Shown here: positions 11,197 to 23,069 of the stretch, one piece after another
Position numbering within the stretch: position 1 is the stretch's first letter
Layout of the letters: every line of letters begins with the position of its first letter
Source: Anastatus disparis
Lineage: Eukaryota > Arthropoda > Insecta > Hymenoptera > Eupelmidae
Length of the DNA stretch: 64,000 bases
NCBI GenBank assembly: GCA_017163975.1
Contig: JAFFSR010000301.1
Location: forward strand, 4,314,001-4,378,000
Direction: 5' to 3'
Made by a program: the position numbers and the translations under genes
Notes under the pieces: generated by a model
Told to the model about the DNA's origin: nothing
The model's database searches: none
The model's input: the letters and a program-made list of their open reading frames with translations, nothing else

Positions 11197-11982
11197 TTAA
11201 AAGCTAAAACTTTTCCACTTTTCCTTAGTTGAACCTTTTTTATTTTTATTTCTAGTAGTATTGTATTCGTATTGAAACTGTAAATCTTTTCCCAAATCTT
11301 CTAAGTCAGTTGAATTTTTCCGCTTGCAATTTCTATTATATGGTTTATTAGGTTGTAATAGTTTATAGGAATGTAATATATCTGTATTACCAATGAGCTT
11401 TGCTGGTGTTTCTGATAAGGATGAAAATCTTGTAATTTATGTTCTACCAGGAGGAGCAGGAACGGAATCTGTCTTTTTTCTTCGTACAATGTCGTTAACT
11501 AATTCTATAATATTCGAATTTGGAATAACACTACCCTCTACTGTAACTTGTCCTGTATTATTCCATTTCATGAGATTTCCTACAGCGTTTTTTTTCTAAT
11601 GGTTAAGTAACAGACGTGCATCCCTCTTATAACTCTTCGGAACATTTTCGAAAATAATTTCATCCGTGAGTGGCATTGCTAGCATTGCTTCCGTCTCTTC
11701 GGCTTCATGTTCCGTATCATTTGCGTTTTCATGTCGTTCTAGATTTTTGAAATGAAGATATTTTTGGAGGATTTGCATGTATTTTTGATACTTTTCGCGT
11801 TCATCTGTAATACTTTTGGAAAAAAGGATATCGTGCAACTCGGCATCCAAACGTGACAAGTTGTCACCCTTGGTTTGAATAGTGTGCTCTATTTCAGAAT
11901 TCTCGTGCTTTTGTTTCATTTAACGTAAACCTCTTTGGTATTCATCTTCGGGTATTACGACCATTTTGCGCGTGCGCTCCAT
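11197..11982 (-). pseudogene. Polinton accessory protein (PX-like), three stops
   Basis: One register of about 262 codons runs from an ATG at 11982 (17 bp after the upstream stop) to a TAA at 11197. Internal stops fall at 11920-11922, 11596-11598 and 11437-11439. Visible parts are an N-terminal VVIPEDEYQRG, a helical middle rich in Glu/Lys, then PKSYKRDARLLL, NIIELVNDIVRRKK and ETPAKLIGNTDILH. This order matches a conserved Polinton accessory protein that I associate with the PX group, recalled rather than searched. Its biochemical role is unknown. It is tightly coupled to the integrase. Confidence 0.65.
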
Positions 11983-11999
11983 CACGTTTAGAAGTTAAT

Positions 12000-12431
12000 T
12001 TAACGAAATATTTTTGACACCAAGGCACCTATGATTGGTGCCAATAGCAACGGTAAAAAACTTCCTCCGTTTTGAATGATGACACGTTTTTTCTGATGCC
12101 AATTAGTACTAGTTTTACAATTGTTGCTCTTCCTAACTTTTTTCGTTACTAGTTTTCGCAACACGTGTTTGTATTTTTTTACTCGTTCTTTTTGTGAATT
12201 ATTTAATTTCACGGTACCGTGTAATACGTTCAGGGCACATTCACATATACACTTGATTAAATTTTTATCAGACGTTCGAAGTAAGGCCACTCGTTGATGA
12301 CTGTCAGAATGACAAAGCGCGTTTAAAATTGCGATACACTTTTTACTGAAGTTTAGCGGTAAACAGCTACATTGACCTCCGATCTGATTAACTTTCTTCT
12401 TTCCACGTTTCTTCGATGTTACCGCAGCCAT
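12000..12431 (-). CDS. Small basic Polinton protein with hydrophobic C-terminus
   Basis: An intact 143-residue protein. The N-terminus is KKRGKKK-basic. The middle contains ICECALNVLHGTVKLN, a motif I recognise from arthropod Polinton accessory proteins. Basic clusters follow, and the last 25 residues are hydrophobic (GGSFLPLLLAPIIGALVSKI), resembling a membrane-inserting or lytic segment. A DNA-binding or virion-maturation role is possible but unproven. A TATA/initiator promoter lies just upstream, and three more genes follow with gaps of 17, 3 and 62 bp. Confidence 0.7.
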   Translation of the reverse strand: MAAVTSKKRGKKKVNQIGGQCSCLPLNFSKKCIAILNALCHSDSHQRVALLRTSDKNLIKCICECALNVLHGTVKLNNSQKERVKKYKHVLRKLVTKKVRKSNNCKTSTNWHQKKRVIIQNGGSFLPLLLAPIIGALVSKIFR

Positions 12432-12437
12432 AGCTAT

Positions 12438-12480
12438 ATCAGTACTGATAGTGATTCTTTCAGAGTTTCTTTTTTATATT
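12438..12480 (-). promoter_or_regulatory. TATA box and initiator upstream of the 12.0-12.4 kb gene
   Basis: Minus-strand TATAAAAAAG at about 12469-12478 is followed about 30 bp later by TATCAGTACTG at 12438-12448, which contains the arthropod initiator TCAGT. The ATG at 12431 lies just downstream. Confidence 0.55.
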
Positions 12481-12487
12481 TGTGATC

Positions 12488-13150
12488 TTAGCGAAATTTC
12501 GAATGATACTTTGGTAAGTATGCGTATTGTGTTTTATCGTCCGGAAATATGCATGTGCGAAATCGGTATTCTTCCTTTGTACTCTGTTTCAAGTCCAAGA
12601 ATAGATAGCCGTGTGCTACATGCGTGCTATCTAAATAGGCTTTTTGCAAAGATTTCGGATCCTCAGGGTAAACTTGTCGTGCAAGATATTGAATTTGAGC
12701 TCGATCTCGTGGATTTTTAAAAATAACGATATAATTAGCATTTAATGAAATATCTCTTTGACCAGTAGCTTTGTGAAAAAGATTTTAAGTGATGAAAATA
12801 ACGCTAATATTTTTATGATGACTACCTTTTGTAAACAAATCCAGAATAATATTGTTGGAAGATTCGCGCATCAAGTCATCTATTATTATTAATTTTTTCT
12901 TTTCATTGTCATTAGAATAGTCTGAAGGTTGTGGCAATCCTTCGCGAAATTCTATAGGCTGGTGAGATGGTGTTTTTAATTCATTTTGATATGTTTCTTG
13001 CCACTCTGCGTAATAAAATAAAATCCTATCAAATGCTACATCGCAAACATTAGATAGGTCCGCGAGAAATCGTTTAACGAATACTGTTTTACCACAACCC
13101 GTAGGTCCACTGATGATACATGTAATTGGATGTTTAAATCGTGTATCCAT
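12488..13150 (-). pseudogene. ATP: Polinton packaging ATPase (FtsK/HerA, A32-like), one stop
   Basis: About 220 codons from an ATG at 13150, the normal size for the Polinton genome-packaging ATPase. Walker A is ISGPTGCGKTVF, near residue 12. Walker B is KKLIIIDDLM, about residue 85. A following KGSHHKNISVIFIT is the sensor-like region. A TAA at 12785-12787 interrupts the frame, and the same register continues with GQRDISLNANYIVIFKNPRD and RQVYPED to a natural stop at 12488. An open frame extends upstream to 13462, but that part is encoded by a tandem repeat and is unlikely to be protein. The enzyme would pump element DNA into capsids. Confidence 0.88.
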
Positions 13151-13230
13151 CTTGCAAGTTTCGTTAATACTGTCTGCTTCACACCTAAGCTTGATATATT
13201 TAACGCGGGCGGTCGACGGTGGCGGTGCGG

Positions 13231-13421
13231 CGCGGTCGAGACACGCGCGAATATTAGCTAATTTAGTGTGCGCGCGTCTCGTAATTAGCTTATTTACGCG
13301 GTCGAGACACGCGTGAATATTAGCTAATTTTCGCAAGGGTCTCGTAATTAGCTTATTTACGCGGTCGAGACACGCGTGAATATTAGCTAATTTTCGCAAG
13401 GGTCTCGTAATTAGCTTATTA
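13231..13421. repeat. Three tandem 63-66 bp repeats
   Basis: Copies start at 13231, 13297 and 13360, each beginning CGCGGTCGAGACACGCG. The last two are almost identical. Each unit contains internal palindromic parts (GAGAC/GTCTC and AGCTAAT/ATTAGCT). They are much richer in CG than their surroundings. They lie between the polymerase and ATPase genes, so they may be regulatory. They are not coding despite being open. Confidence 0.85.
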
Positions 13422-13986
13422 ATATATACCAAAACAAGAGCTAAATTATAAGTTAATTTCACGTACCAAACATAAATAAGTCGTATTCGATTAATTGCTA
13501 CTTTTCTGTATAAGAGCTTAATGTTACTTTTCTAATTAGTAGCTGAAGGAATAGGAATAGGTGGGTAAAATCAAGATAAAACCATTTTTCATTTCAATTG
13601 ATTTTATTGAATTTTTTTGTAACCAAAAGGTAACGAAAATTTCTCAGATATATATAAAATAATATAATAATTATTCCTTAAAAATGTCTTAATCAGAACG
13701 CTCGAAAGAGAGAATTAACTGTGTTACTTCCAGTTTCTTCCAGGACTTTGATCAAGTAAAGTTCGTGAAAGAAGTTTCAAGACCATGACATATATCACAC
13801 AGAAGCAGTCTAAAAATACCATAATTCTTTAAGCTGGCTAACAAAGAATACCAAACGAAGGGTAAGATAAATAATCACTAAGATATTTTTTGTATTTGTT
13901 TTTATATTTGAAATACACTTCTATTTTACAATATTATCACTAATAAAAATTTGTTAAGATTTTTTATATCCGAACGGTAAAGAAAT
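13422..13986. other. Spacer between polymerase stop and tandem repeats
   Basis: AT-rich sequence with no recognisable frame or RNA. It separates the polymerase C-terminus from the ATPase region. A promoter for the ATPase would be expected here or in the repeats, but I cannot point to one. Confidence 0.35.
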
Positions 13987-16900
13987 CTAAGAAGTTACAT
14001 ATCGTCTCTTCCTCAAAACAACACTACAAGTTTTACATTTTTTATGTGTTACAACTTCACGCAGTTTCGTACGACGAATAGCATGAAAGTCTAATTTTAT
14101 TTTTTTACATTCCTGATTAACACGTTCATATTCATTCCTTTCATCGACTTTCTCATCATCTTCTATATCTTCAACAATTGTAACATTTTGCACATTTCGA
14201 AAAGCATCAGAAATCAATTCGTTAATACTATCAAAATTTATTTTAGTCCCATTTGAAAAATTTAATGTTATTCCTTTAACTTTACAACATTAAAATTTTT
14301 CAGCATTATCATTAACAGCTCGAAATCCGTAAAATTTTGGACCCCCAGAAATAAAATGTTCTATATACGTATTCTCACCGTAAACTTTCAATTCATCCGT
14401 CATATCCCCAAGTTTCGTACCTATGAACGAATTATATTCATTGATATCATCAATATGCGATTTAAGTGTGCAAGAGTCTGTATAACAATATAAAACACAA
14501 TCACCCAATTTTTCCAAATCTTCGTATAATTTTAGCCGTGCCTGTGCTGTTGTATATGCTGCAATAACGACATTTGTGTACGGAGTAGAAGTTACAGCAT
14601 CGTCTTTATATTGCCAATTAACATATAAGATCTCGTCGTTAAGAAGCAATACATCGTAAACTTCTTTTTCCGGAGATTTAACTAATTTTAAAAGGGCTTC
14701 ACGCGTTTTTATAACTTGAGTTTGTTTTAAATTACTCCTTTGAGCAAATTTACCCCAGAAGGAATTGAGACAAAGTTTTGCAACAGCTCTTAATCCTGCA
14801 TTTTTTTCAATCTTTTCTCTGTTTAAACGTATACTTTCGTCTATTTCATATTGCTCAATATACTGATTTTTAGTATTATCATCAATGCACCATGAATGCC
14901 AACCGCTCGCCTCTTGTTTTATCTTCAAAAACGTATTAACATATTCCGCGAAGAGCCCACCTTCCCCGGTAGCCTAATTATAGTGTGTAATTTTGTACTG
15001 CCAAATTTTATAAATTTCGGTTATACGATAGCCAAGTTGAATAGCTTTGCGTAATTCATCGACAACCCAAGTCCCTAAGGATTCCCGTTCTTCTATACAC
15101 TCATGATTACAGTCACTTTGTCTTAATTCCTCACAACAAGTACGACAGAGTGGAAAAAGTAAGCGACCGTGCATTTTAACAGGGTGTAATGGGATATATA
15201 GATTATGTGGTGGTAAGATTTTACTTGATTAATTTTATATTGCGTAACAAAATTTTCTGTTCTCCCGCCGAAAAACGCATCTCGAGAATTTAAAGTAATT
15301 CGACTCATGATAGGATGATTATTTACGTAGCTATTAATTTCTGGGTTCTCAACCTTGATTTGATCGAATGTACATTCCCACATTTCACGAACTTCGTAGC
15401 CAAAAGATTTAAGTTTTTCGATTTTCTTTTGCGTAGCTTCAAATGCTTCATTCAAAGTACGAGCATAAGTCATTGATTTTTCACGATTCATAGGAAAAAA
15501 TTTAGGACATCCGTGTGAGTAACATCCCTGATATTCAAATACGATACCTTTCTCACCCGGTAATGTCGGGGGTAAAAACCCGTCAACGCGAAAATTTCCA
15601 GGTAACGTAATCTCTCGTGCTCTACCTGAGTGTATTATTTCCTTTCCCAATTCACGCTCACACTGAACTAACCATTGCAATGCACGACGATATCCTGCAG
15701 GTGGTACAATACCTATAGTGTTTTCTTTTAAATAATTTTTTCTATATACAATCGAACACGCTGATGCTATTGTCGTTGCCTCGGTAAAGGGACAAGTTTT
15801 CCCACATTCTATGAATATTTTCCTAAAAGCCATACATGAACGTCTTAAAATTTCAACATCCATACGGCAATAATCAACTATCTCACGTTTAAAATCAAAC
15901 TCGCTGTTATCCTTATTTTCATTATACCATGAAAAAAAGACTAAAGGCTTTCGGAAGCGCGCTTAATTCTATGTGAAAATAATTCAAGCTATCTATAAAT
16001 TTTGTTCGACCACACTGTAACATAATAATGTTTTGACCGTTCAAGATTACATTAGGTATTAATGACGTATTTTCAACTATTTCTTTTAGAATAAATTGAC
16101 CATCAAATCCAGCTGAATTATGAGCTATACAAATTATCTGATCAAAAACTGATTTTTCACGAATACTTATTTCAAGTAAGCGTTTCACAGGTTCATCTCT
16201 AAAAACATATTCGCGTACGCCACATGTAGAACAAAGTGTATTCATATTTTCTATTTTGAAACAATCATCGCAGAGCTGTTGAACTATGCAAAGATTTGGT
16301 ATGTAAATTTTCATCGTGGGATTATTTCGGTATGTAGAATCTTGTCGTGTTTCAAAATCGTAAAATATAAATAAATTTTTTTTTTCACTAGATTTTCATT
16401 TGTAGACATTTCTTTTGCGGAAGATGATAAGATTGGTTGAATATAACACAATTTGTTTATACTATGATTTTTGTGACACACATTACACCAATTAATCCCA
16501 CACTCATGCTTGAACTTATCAATGTTAATTCGTTTACAACAGCGATGACATACTTTAACAACATCGCATAATTTTTTGTAATTTTTTTTTATAAGATCCA
16601 TCTTTTTTATGATTATTAAAACAGTTAATACCTAAAAAATCACGATTACAATCTTTACAGTATATTTTTCCAATATTCCCAGAATTACACGCCGGCTTTA
16701 CGAAACACATAGGACAAGTACCTGTACATTTGTGCTCATCTACATAACAATATCGTTTATTACAATATTCGCAAAAAAATTTACTTCTAGCGAGTCCTGT
16801 CAAATTTAAAATAGTATCAAAATGTTTTTTACGCCCGTTGTACAGAAGGTTGATTACGGAATTTCTCTCATGATTCACGTAAGGCCGACCATCGAAAAAT

Positions 16901-18342
16901 GGAGGTTCACCATTTCCAAAAGCTGATTCATCATAAATAACGGTAGCTATACCATGTTCCGCGTAATATCTTTGAAATGCCTCAACTTCTTGTATACTAC
17001 ACCCGTTATTTGGTATTTCAATATTAGTAGCAGCTATAATGGCATTTGCACGTTGAATTTGTAAATTTCGTCTACCATCGTGAATCTTTTTCCAAGTTTC
17101 GCGCGCTTCTACAGTGTCAAATTTTTTTAATTTAATATGAGCCTCACCAACTACTAAAGCCCTAGGTAAACATTTTTCATCATCGTTTCTTATAGATACA
17201 ATGGATCTCTGTCCAATCACATTAATAGACAATTTTTTTTATTCCGTCCAGCTTCTTCACCCCGTGGTATATTTACAATTGTTACTGTTAAAATGAAACT
17301 ATTGTCTATTTGAAAATCTTCATTGCTCTGAACTAAATTACTAATCAATGTCCATAAATCATTATAAAAAAAATGATTTACTGGGTGAAGAGACATACCC
17401 GCAGGACCATGCGTTAACTGAATACTTCTAATACTTACACCTATTCTATCATCCTCGCTCATCATAGAAATTAAATATGAATGAATGTCGCGTATAGCAT
17501 GTTCTAACCAAAGAATTAAGTTAACATTGGATAATGTAGGTGGCAGTATTTTAAGTAATAAATGAACACCATTCAATCTATATCTTTCTATATAATGACT
17601 CGTATTTTCAAGTATAATAAATCTCTCCCCTGGATCTCGTATGTCTAAATTATCACGCAAATTTTCTTCATCACTTATACGTATACCGTTATCATCGACA
17701 ATATGATTTTCATTTACTTCTGGAATTTCTTCTGAATAAAACTCTCGTTCATTATTCTTATTTATATCTACCTCGACTTGAGTATTTACCTCTTTACCAT
17801 CAACGCCACCACCTATATGTTGGAACTGTGTTGACCGTGAAACAGATGTTAATGCTCGATCACTATATTTCATACTTTCGGTTTCCTTTCCGCATTTCAA
17901 TAAGGAAGAGTTTGACATAGGTAGGACTGAAGATGAGGTTTCAGGAAAATTAAAGTTTTCAGTTTCTGAAATTTTATTAAATAACAATTTATTGTAAACA
18001 ATATTTTACAAAATGATAATATTTTTTATTAATTTTTAATTAAACTAAACAGAGAAAATTTTAATGATGGAAGTTAACAAAAGATGAAAATTTATTTCAG
18101 AGTACAAATCGGAATTAGGAAATATATCTAAATCGAAAATCCATTTGAATTCTCCCAGAGGAACATATAACACCCTCAACAATTTGATGGATAAATATGT
18201 TGGAAGCTGAGGAAAATGGTCGATGTTCCTCCGAATAACTTTAAATAAAAATAAATTTCATAGGAATAATTTAAAAAAAAAAAAGAAAAATGTCATAAAA
18301 AACTATATTCTTTTTATGTCATTATAAAAAAACTATATTCAC

Positions 18343-18981
18343 CTCTATTAATTTGACGAACTCTGCTATTATCTTCTCTTAATTCAAAATAACTCATTGT
18401 TGTACCATCCGGATGATGATAAGTTTCTTCATGATGTTCCCCCGTAATGAAAATATCGTGTAGAATATCCCGTTCTGTTTCCTCTTCGAAGTATTTTCCA
18501 AAAGTCTCCTCTACAGGAACCCGTATGCTACGACTATCCGTAGCATGAGCGAACAAAAAATCTCTGAATCTTTGATTACGTTCTGATTGAGAATTTTCTA
18601 CTTTAACTTCTCCTTCTTCTCTTTGTTCTTCTTTGATGTTTCTTACATTCTCTGAATTATTTTCATTCACTTCCATTCCTTCAACAAAGGCATTCACACT
18701 TTGTTGGATTTCATTGAGTTCAGCCGTGGAAAATTTTTTTTCTTTAGTTTCTTGATTTTCCTGTTTAACGGAATCATGAAAATCATTTTCCATATTACAT
18801 TCGCTCTCTTCATCCATTAAGTCAAAGACAATTGAATCGGGCGAAGAAACAAGATGTATGGTCGAGTCATTGCTCTCTTCTTCAGTCAAAACTAATGCTT
18901 CATTTTCATTATTGTCACTATCATTAGCATCAGCATTATCATTGTCATTATCCTCGTCATCTCTTAAAAGACGGTCAATTA
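18343..18981 (-). other. Predicted exon 2 of the POLB transcript
   Basis: Begins after TTTTTTTTCAG (acceptor, AG at 18983-18982) and ends at AG|GTGAAT (18343/18342). It encodes about 213 residues, very acidic (DDEDNDNDNADANDSD) with Ser/Glu-rich stretches and no recognised domain. Both junctions are phase 1 and match exon 1 and exon 3 (acceptor TTTCAG at 17971-17966). This agreement at both ends supports real splicing. Confidence 0.65.
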
Positions 18982-21667
18982 CTGAAAAAAAATTTGGAAT
19001 TATCTTTTCGATGAAAAAATTCATATTAAATGTAAATTCATTGTTTTTTATAATAAAATATTGAATTTTGTATACTAAATTTTTGTATTTATTTTACTTT
19101 CATCATATTATTATTTAAGAATTAAAAAAATGTATACAAAAAGTTTTTTATGTATTGCAAACTTTTTATACGCGATTTCCATACGAAACTACATTAAAAA
19201 TTAATTTAACGTTACGAATGATATACAAAAACAGAAACCAAAATTAAAATGTTCTGGACCATTCTTAAAATTATGTTTGATAAGACTCAGTCACGTTCTT
19301 TAATATTCGTTTTCAACAAGCTTTTTAAATGTACTACAGTATTGAGTGTATATATATATATACACACACTGCAGTGGGTGGATGTGTGTGTGTGCGTATG
19401 TGGCACATACTTCAATGTTGAATATACATACATATATGGGTAATTCTTTCATACTTTTAAAAATCATGTTACTGCGTCATTTCTCCTAAATATGAGATAG
19501 CACATCTTGTTAGCAAATGTTCACTGATTTATTGAGTTATTAGAAACTAATTTTGTTATATTTTTTATGATAATCAGACGTGTCATTTTATGGCGGATGG
19601 GGAAAAGAGGTTTTTTTTTTGAAATTGAAATGTTACCAGGCCATGTAAAATGATAAATTACCGCTATAAAAAAAATGACTACTGCTTTTTTGATTTGAAA
19701 TTCACACCAAAGCTTTATCTATACACATACTTTTGGAAAATCAAGAGCATGGGTGTGTGCCTGTTAACAAAAGTACTTTCTGAAAGGTTATTAAAATGTT
19801 ACCAAAAATTTATATATTTTACTTTTTTCTGGAAAATACGATGCTGTAAAAAAGACTATTCAGCGGTGATATTTTAAACTACATCAAAAGGTAATATTTA
19901 GAATCACAAAGAGAAATTTTTTTATTAGGAACGTGTGCCTAGTGTAAATAAAGTTCTTTGTTCGTTTGAAATTATACTTAAAAAACGTGACTCACTTTTG
20001 AAAATAGGTTTTTATCCACTAATATGAAAACCTAAGCTTTGATTCACCTTTTCTCTGTTGTGAACTTTGTAATTTACTATTTTATAATACTCAATGTAAT
20101 CTTTAAGTTGCTTTTGAAGTATTATTTCGAGTATTCTAGAAATCATTGAATTTTTCCCGGCTATTAAATTTTCCAAATTTACATCGACTACCTAGTTTCT
20201 ATCAATGTTTTAATTCTAAAGAGTTTAAACTTTAAAAGCTCAGTTTTAGTATGTATTTAATAGCTTACACCTAGAACGTTGAGTTGAATCATCACTGAAG
20301 TTTCTAGATTTTAAATTTAAAATTTTTAGATTTAATGTTTATTAAATAAACTAAAATATTTGGTTAAAAGGAATATAAGTATTTTTATTCGAAAACATAA
20401 ACTACACAAATCCATGTCAAATTTCATACCCTAAGATTGACAATTTTAGCAAAAATAAATTGATATTCCACTCACTTATGATTTGTAATCAGGAATCCCA
20501 AAAGTCATTGGGTAACTAATATCACTCAATTTTAATACCCGAATCGCCAAAAATGAATTTTCCAAAAAAATTGGCATTTCTGGCATATTTTATTTATTAC
20601 AAAAAATTTTGTAATTATTAATGTAAATTGCGTATTTAAATATTTTCTGTAACATATTAAACATGTAAAAATGAAAAAGCTCAATGGGAAATGATCTATT
20701 ATAGCCCAAAATACTTAAAAAACTGATCTGAGATATGTAAAATATTATACCTGGGTGTGATAATAATGAATATATTTAAATGTCTTATATTAAAAAAAGC
20801 TATCTTCAGAAGTGAGTAATGCGATTTTTTCTTTTATTATCATTTTAATATATCAACATTTAAAAAAAATAAATTTGATACATGTCTTCAATTTTTTTTA
20901 ATTTATTGAAAGTAAATTTTAACACTATGAAAAATTTACTCGAAAATCTGTCTTTTGATGTTTGTTAAAAAGACTACCCTTAAAAGTGAGTAACACGATT
21001 TTTTTTTTCATTATAATACGTCAACATTCAGAGAAAATTAGTTTTATACGTGTGCCTGTATTTTTTTTTTTTTTAATTTGTTGCAGGTGAAATTTTAACA
21101 TTATGAAAGATTTACCCATATAGCAGACTATTTAAATACTATACAAATATATAAAAATATATACGTTCTATAGTACTGAGTATATATATAATATAATATT
21201 TATTCAATTAAAATAGATATAGTGATTATTAAAATATAATGCAGATTTTTTATTATATTAATTAACAATATTAATAAGTACTAAACATTGAAAATAATAA
21301 ATTACCATCATTGTTTTTATATAAATTTTGATTTTTAAAAACTAAAAATGTAGTCAAATTATTTTTTTCCTTTTTTGAAATTTTCAGTTGAAAAAATCGT
21401 TTTTGATAAGTTTACTATGTTGTGTGAGTGTGTATACAGTAAGATACTGAAGAAATTTGAAGATAGAAAATCAACGCATACGAGTGTGCACATAGAGGAA
21501 CATATAATTAGTGCGAAAGAGAAAGACTCTATACTTGAAATTTGCTTCTTGCTTACTTTTAAATCGGTCTTTTTCTCTTTCGCATCATATGCGACACTCG
21601 CACGCGATGATTTTTTATCTTCAATTTCTTTACTATCATACTGTATGTGTGTGTGTGTGTATGCGTG

Positions 21668-21766
<99 letters not shown>

Positions 21767-22052
21767 ATCATATTTATTTTATAATTAAAAAATATAAACA
21801 TTAGAAATTTAAATAAAAAGAAAAATAATATTTCTTAGCAAGATTTTAAAAATTTGTCAAATTAACGTCTTTAATTTCAGAAAATAAACAATTTGAAAAT
21901 TTGCACAATAAAAATATAAAATATATTTTAAATATTTCTATACATAATCTTCACATTTATTTTGCATTACTTATATATACTTTATAGAATTTCATTTGTT
22001 TAAAAATAAGCTATTTCAGAAGAAAAAAGATATAATTAATTTTTCTACTTAC
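18982..22052 (-). other. Predicted 3.1-kb intron, AT-rich
   Basis: Bounded by GTAAGT and a polypyrimidine CAG on the minus strand. It contains a GT/CA microsatellite and several degenerate AT repeats (near 20820 and 20990, both with GAGTAA.GCGATTTTTT-like phrases, suggesting a local duplication). No further coding exon was recognised inside. Confidence 0.45.
21642..21765. repeat. (GT)n microsatellite
   Basis: Mainly perfect GT dinucleotides, interrupted by ATGCGTGTAGG near the start and one TTTG. Open frames reading Cys-Val or Thr-His here are artefacts. Confidence 0.95.
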
Positions 22053-22386
22053 CATTTCTCTCTTCTAAAGAAATAATGATTTCTTGAACAATAGGCAAAC
22101 TTTGCCATCCACTTATTTTAATATAATCTACAACACATTCATGGGCAATTTTGGATTTTTTGAAGATTGAGAACAAATATAATAATTTACGTGGTCCACA
22201 AAAATTCAATAAATATCTTAGTTCCCGTTTTAAATAAAAACAGCCCGTGCGTTTTACGCGACGTCGCCAAGCGAAATTGCAATATTCATTTACGTACTGA
22301 ATTTCAGTACGTAATCGAGATGCAATTCGAAATATTATATTTACGAATAACTTTTCTGCAGGGTTGTTCATCGTCAAAAATCTCAT
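22053..22386 (-). other. Predicted exon 1 of the POLB transcript
   Basis: From an ATG at 22386, 111 codons of basic, aromatic-rich protein (WRRRVKRTGCFYL, LLNFCGPRKLLYL) run into AATG|GTAAGT at 22053/22052, a near-consensus splice donor. The exon ends after the first base of a codon. I do not recognise a domain. Joining it to exon 2 keeps an open frame. Confidence 0.6.
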
Positions 22387-23069
22387 ATTGACTAATGAAA
22401 AATTTATCTTCCTTCTGCTTTTATACTTTCAAAAATTAATTATAGTGGGGTAAAAATTATTTAGTTTTTTCAACTTAACTAAATGAAAAATAATACATCC
22501 TGTCGGTAATTTTTTATCAATAATTTAATAATAATTTTTCTCTTTCTTTCGTCAGCTTCTTATGGTATAAAAAATTCGATATATTGAATTACTAAATTTT
22601 TTCTTCGAAAAAATTAAGTACATGAACTTTTATCTACTCGTAAAGCGTCCTGAATAAATATTCATATTTTTAAAATTTCTTATTTTTATCATTCTCTTTT
22701 TTTCTAAGAAAATTAGATCTCAAAAAATATCTTCATCAAATTAAACATATTTTTTCTCTTACATCCACTAGGAGTTTTATTCATTCTGTATTTATAAATT
22801 TGTTATCATTTCCTGCTAATATTTATTTTATAGAATATTTGACAAATATCTCATTACAGGTCAACGAGTTTTGCTCTAAGAATATTTTATTTCAATCCTT
22901 CGCACCGCTTTCATCAATTAAAATATCTTATGAAGATTTTTGGTTACATTAAAAATTATCGATAAGGATAGGTTTCATGTACTTTTGTTTTTAATATACA
23001 TCCTGTCGGTCATCAGTTTTCTTCTATCGAAATTATTTTTTTCGAAAGCAGAGTTAGTTCTTGCTCTAG
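22387..23069. other. Region between divergent POLB exon 1 and the zinc-binding gene
   Basis: No gene seen. The phrase CATCCTGTCGGT occurs twice (about 22496 and 23000). The region should hold the promoters of the minus-strand polymerase transcript and the plus-strand zinc-binding gene, or the first exon of the latter. I could not identify them with confidence. Confidence 0.35.

Larger units (their letters stand above)
13987..22386 (-). pseudogene. POLB: Protein-primed DNA polymerase B of the Polinton, three exons, multiply broken
   Basis: The last exon (17965-13987) holds the polymerase: IRNDDEKCLPRALVVGEAH (N-terminal domain), Cys-rich zinc-like segments, HNSAGFDGQF (Exo II), NSRDAFFGGRTENF (motif A side), LCLNSFWGKFAQR (motif B), motif C at 14473-14484 and KVKGITLNFSNG near the C-terminus. 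Motif C reads YTDS instead of DTDS, so a catalytic aspartate is lost. Stops at 14974-14976 and 14290-14292, and frameshifts near 17225, 16590, 16375, 15940 and 15195, break the frame. Most of the shifts lie in A/T runs. The segment expected between SALPKAFSL and the downstream YNENKD is also too short, suggesting an internal deletion. Two upstream exons (22386-22053 and 18981-18343) join by phase-1 GT-AG introns. It would replicate the element using a terminal protein primer. Confidence 0.88.

Noticed and set aside
13151..13462. N-terminal extension of the ATPase with repeated NKLITR...ACLDR peptide
   Set aside because: Encoded by the tandem DNA repeat; the family normally starts close to Walker A, and an ATG at 13150 gives the normal length.
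21375..21804. Open frames rich in Cys-Val or Thr-His
   Set aside because: They read through a GT/CA microsatellite.
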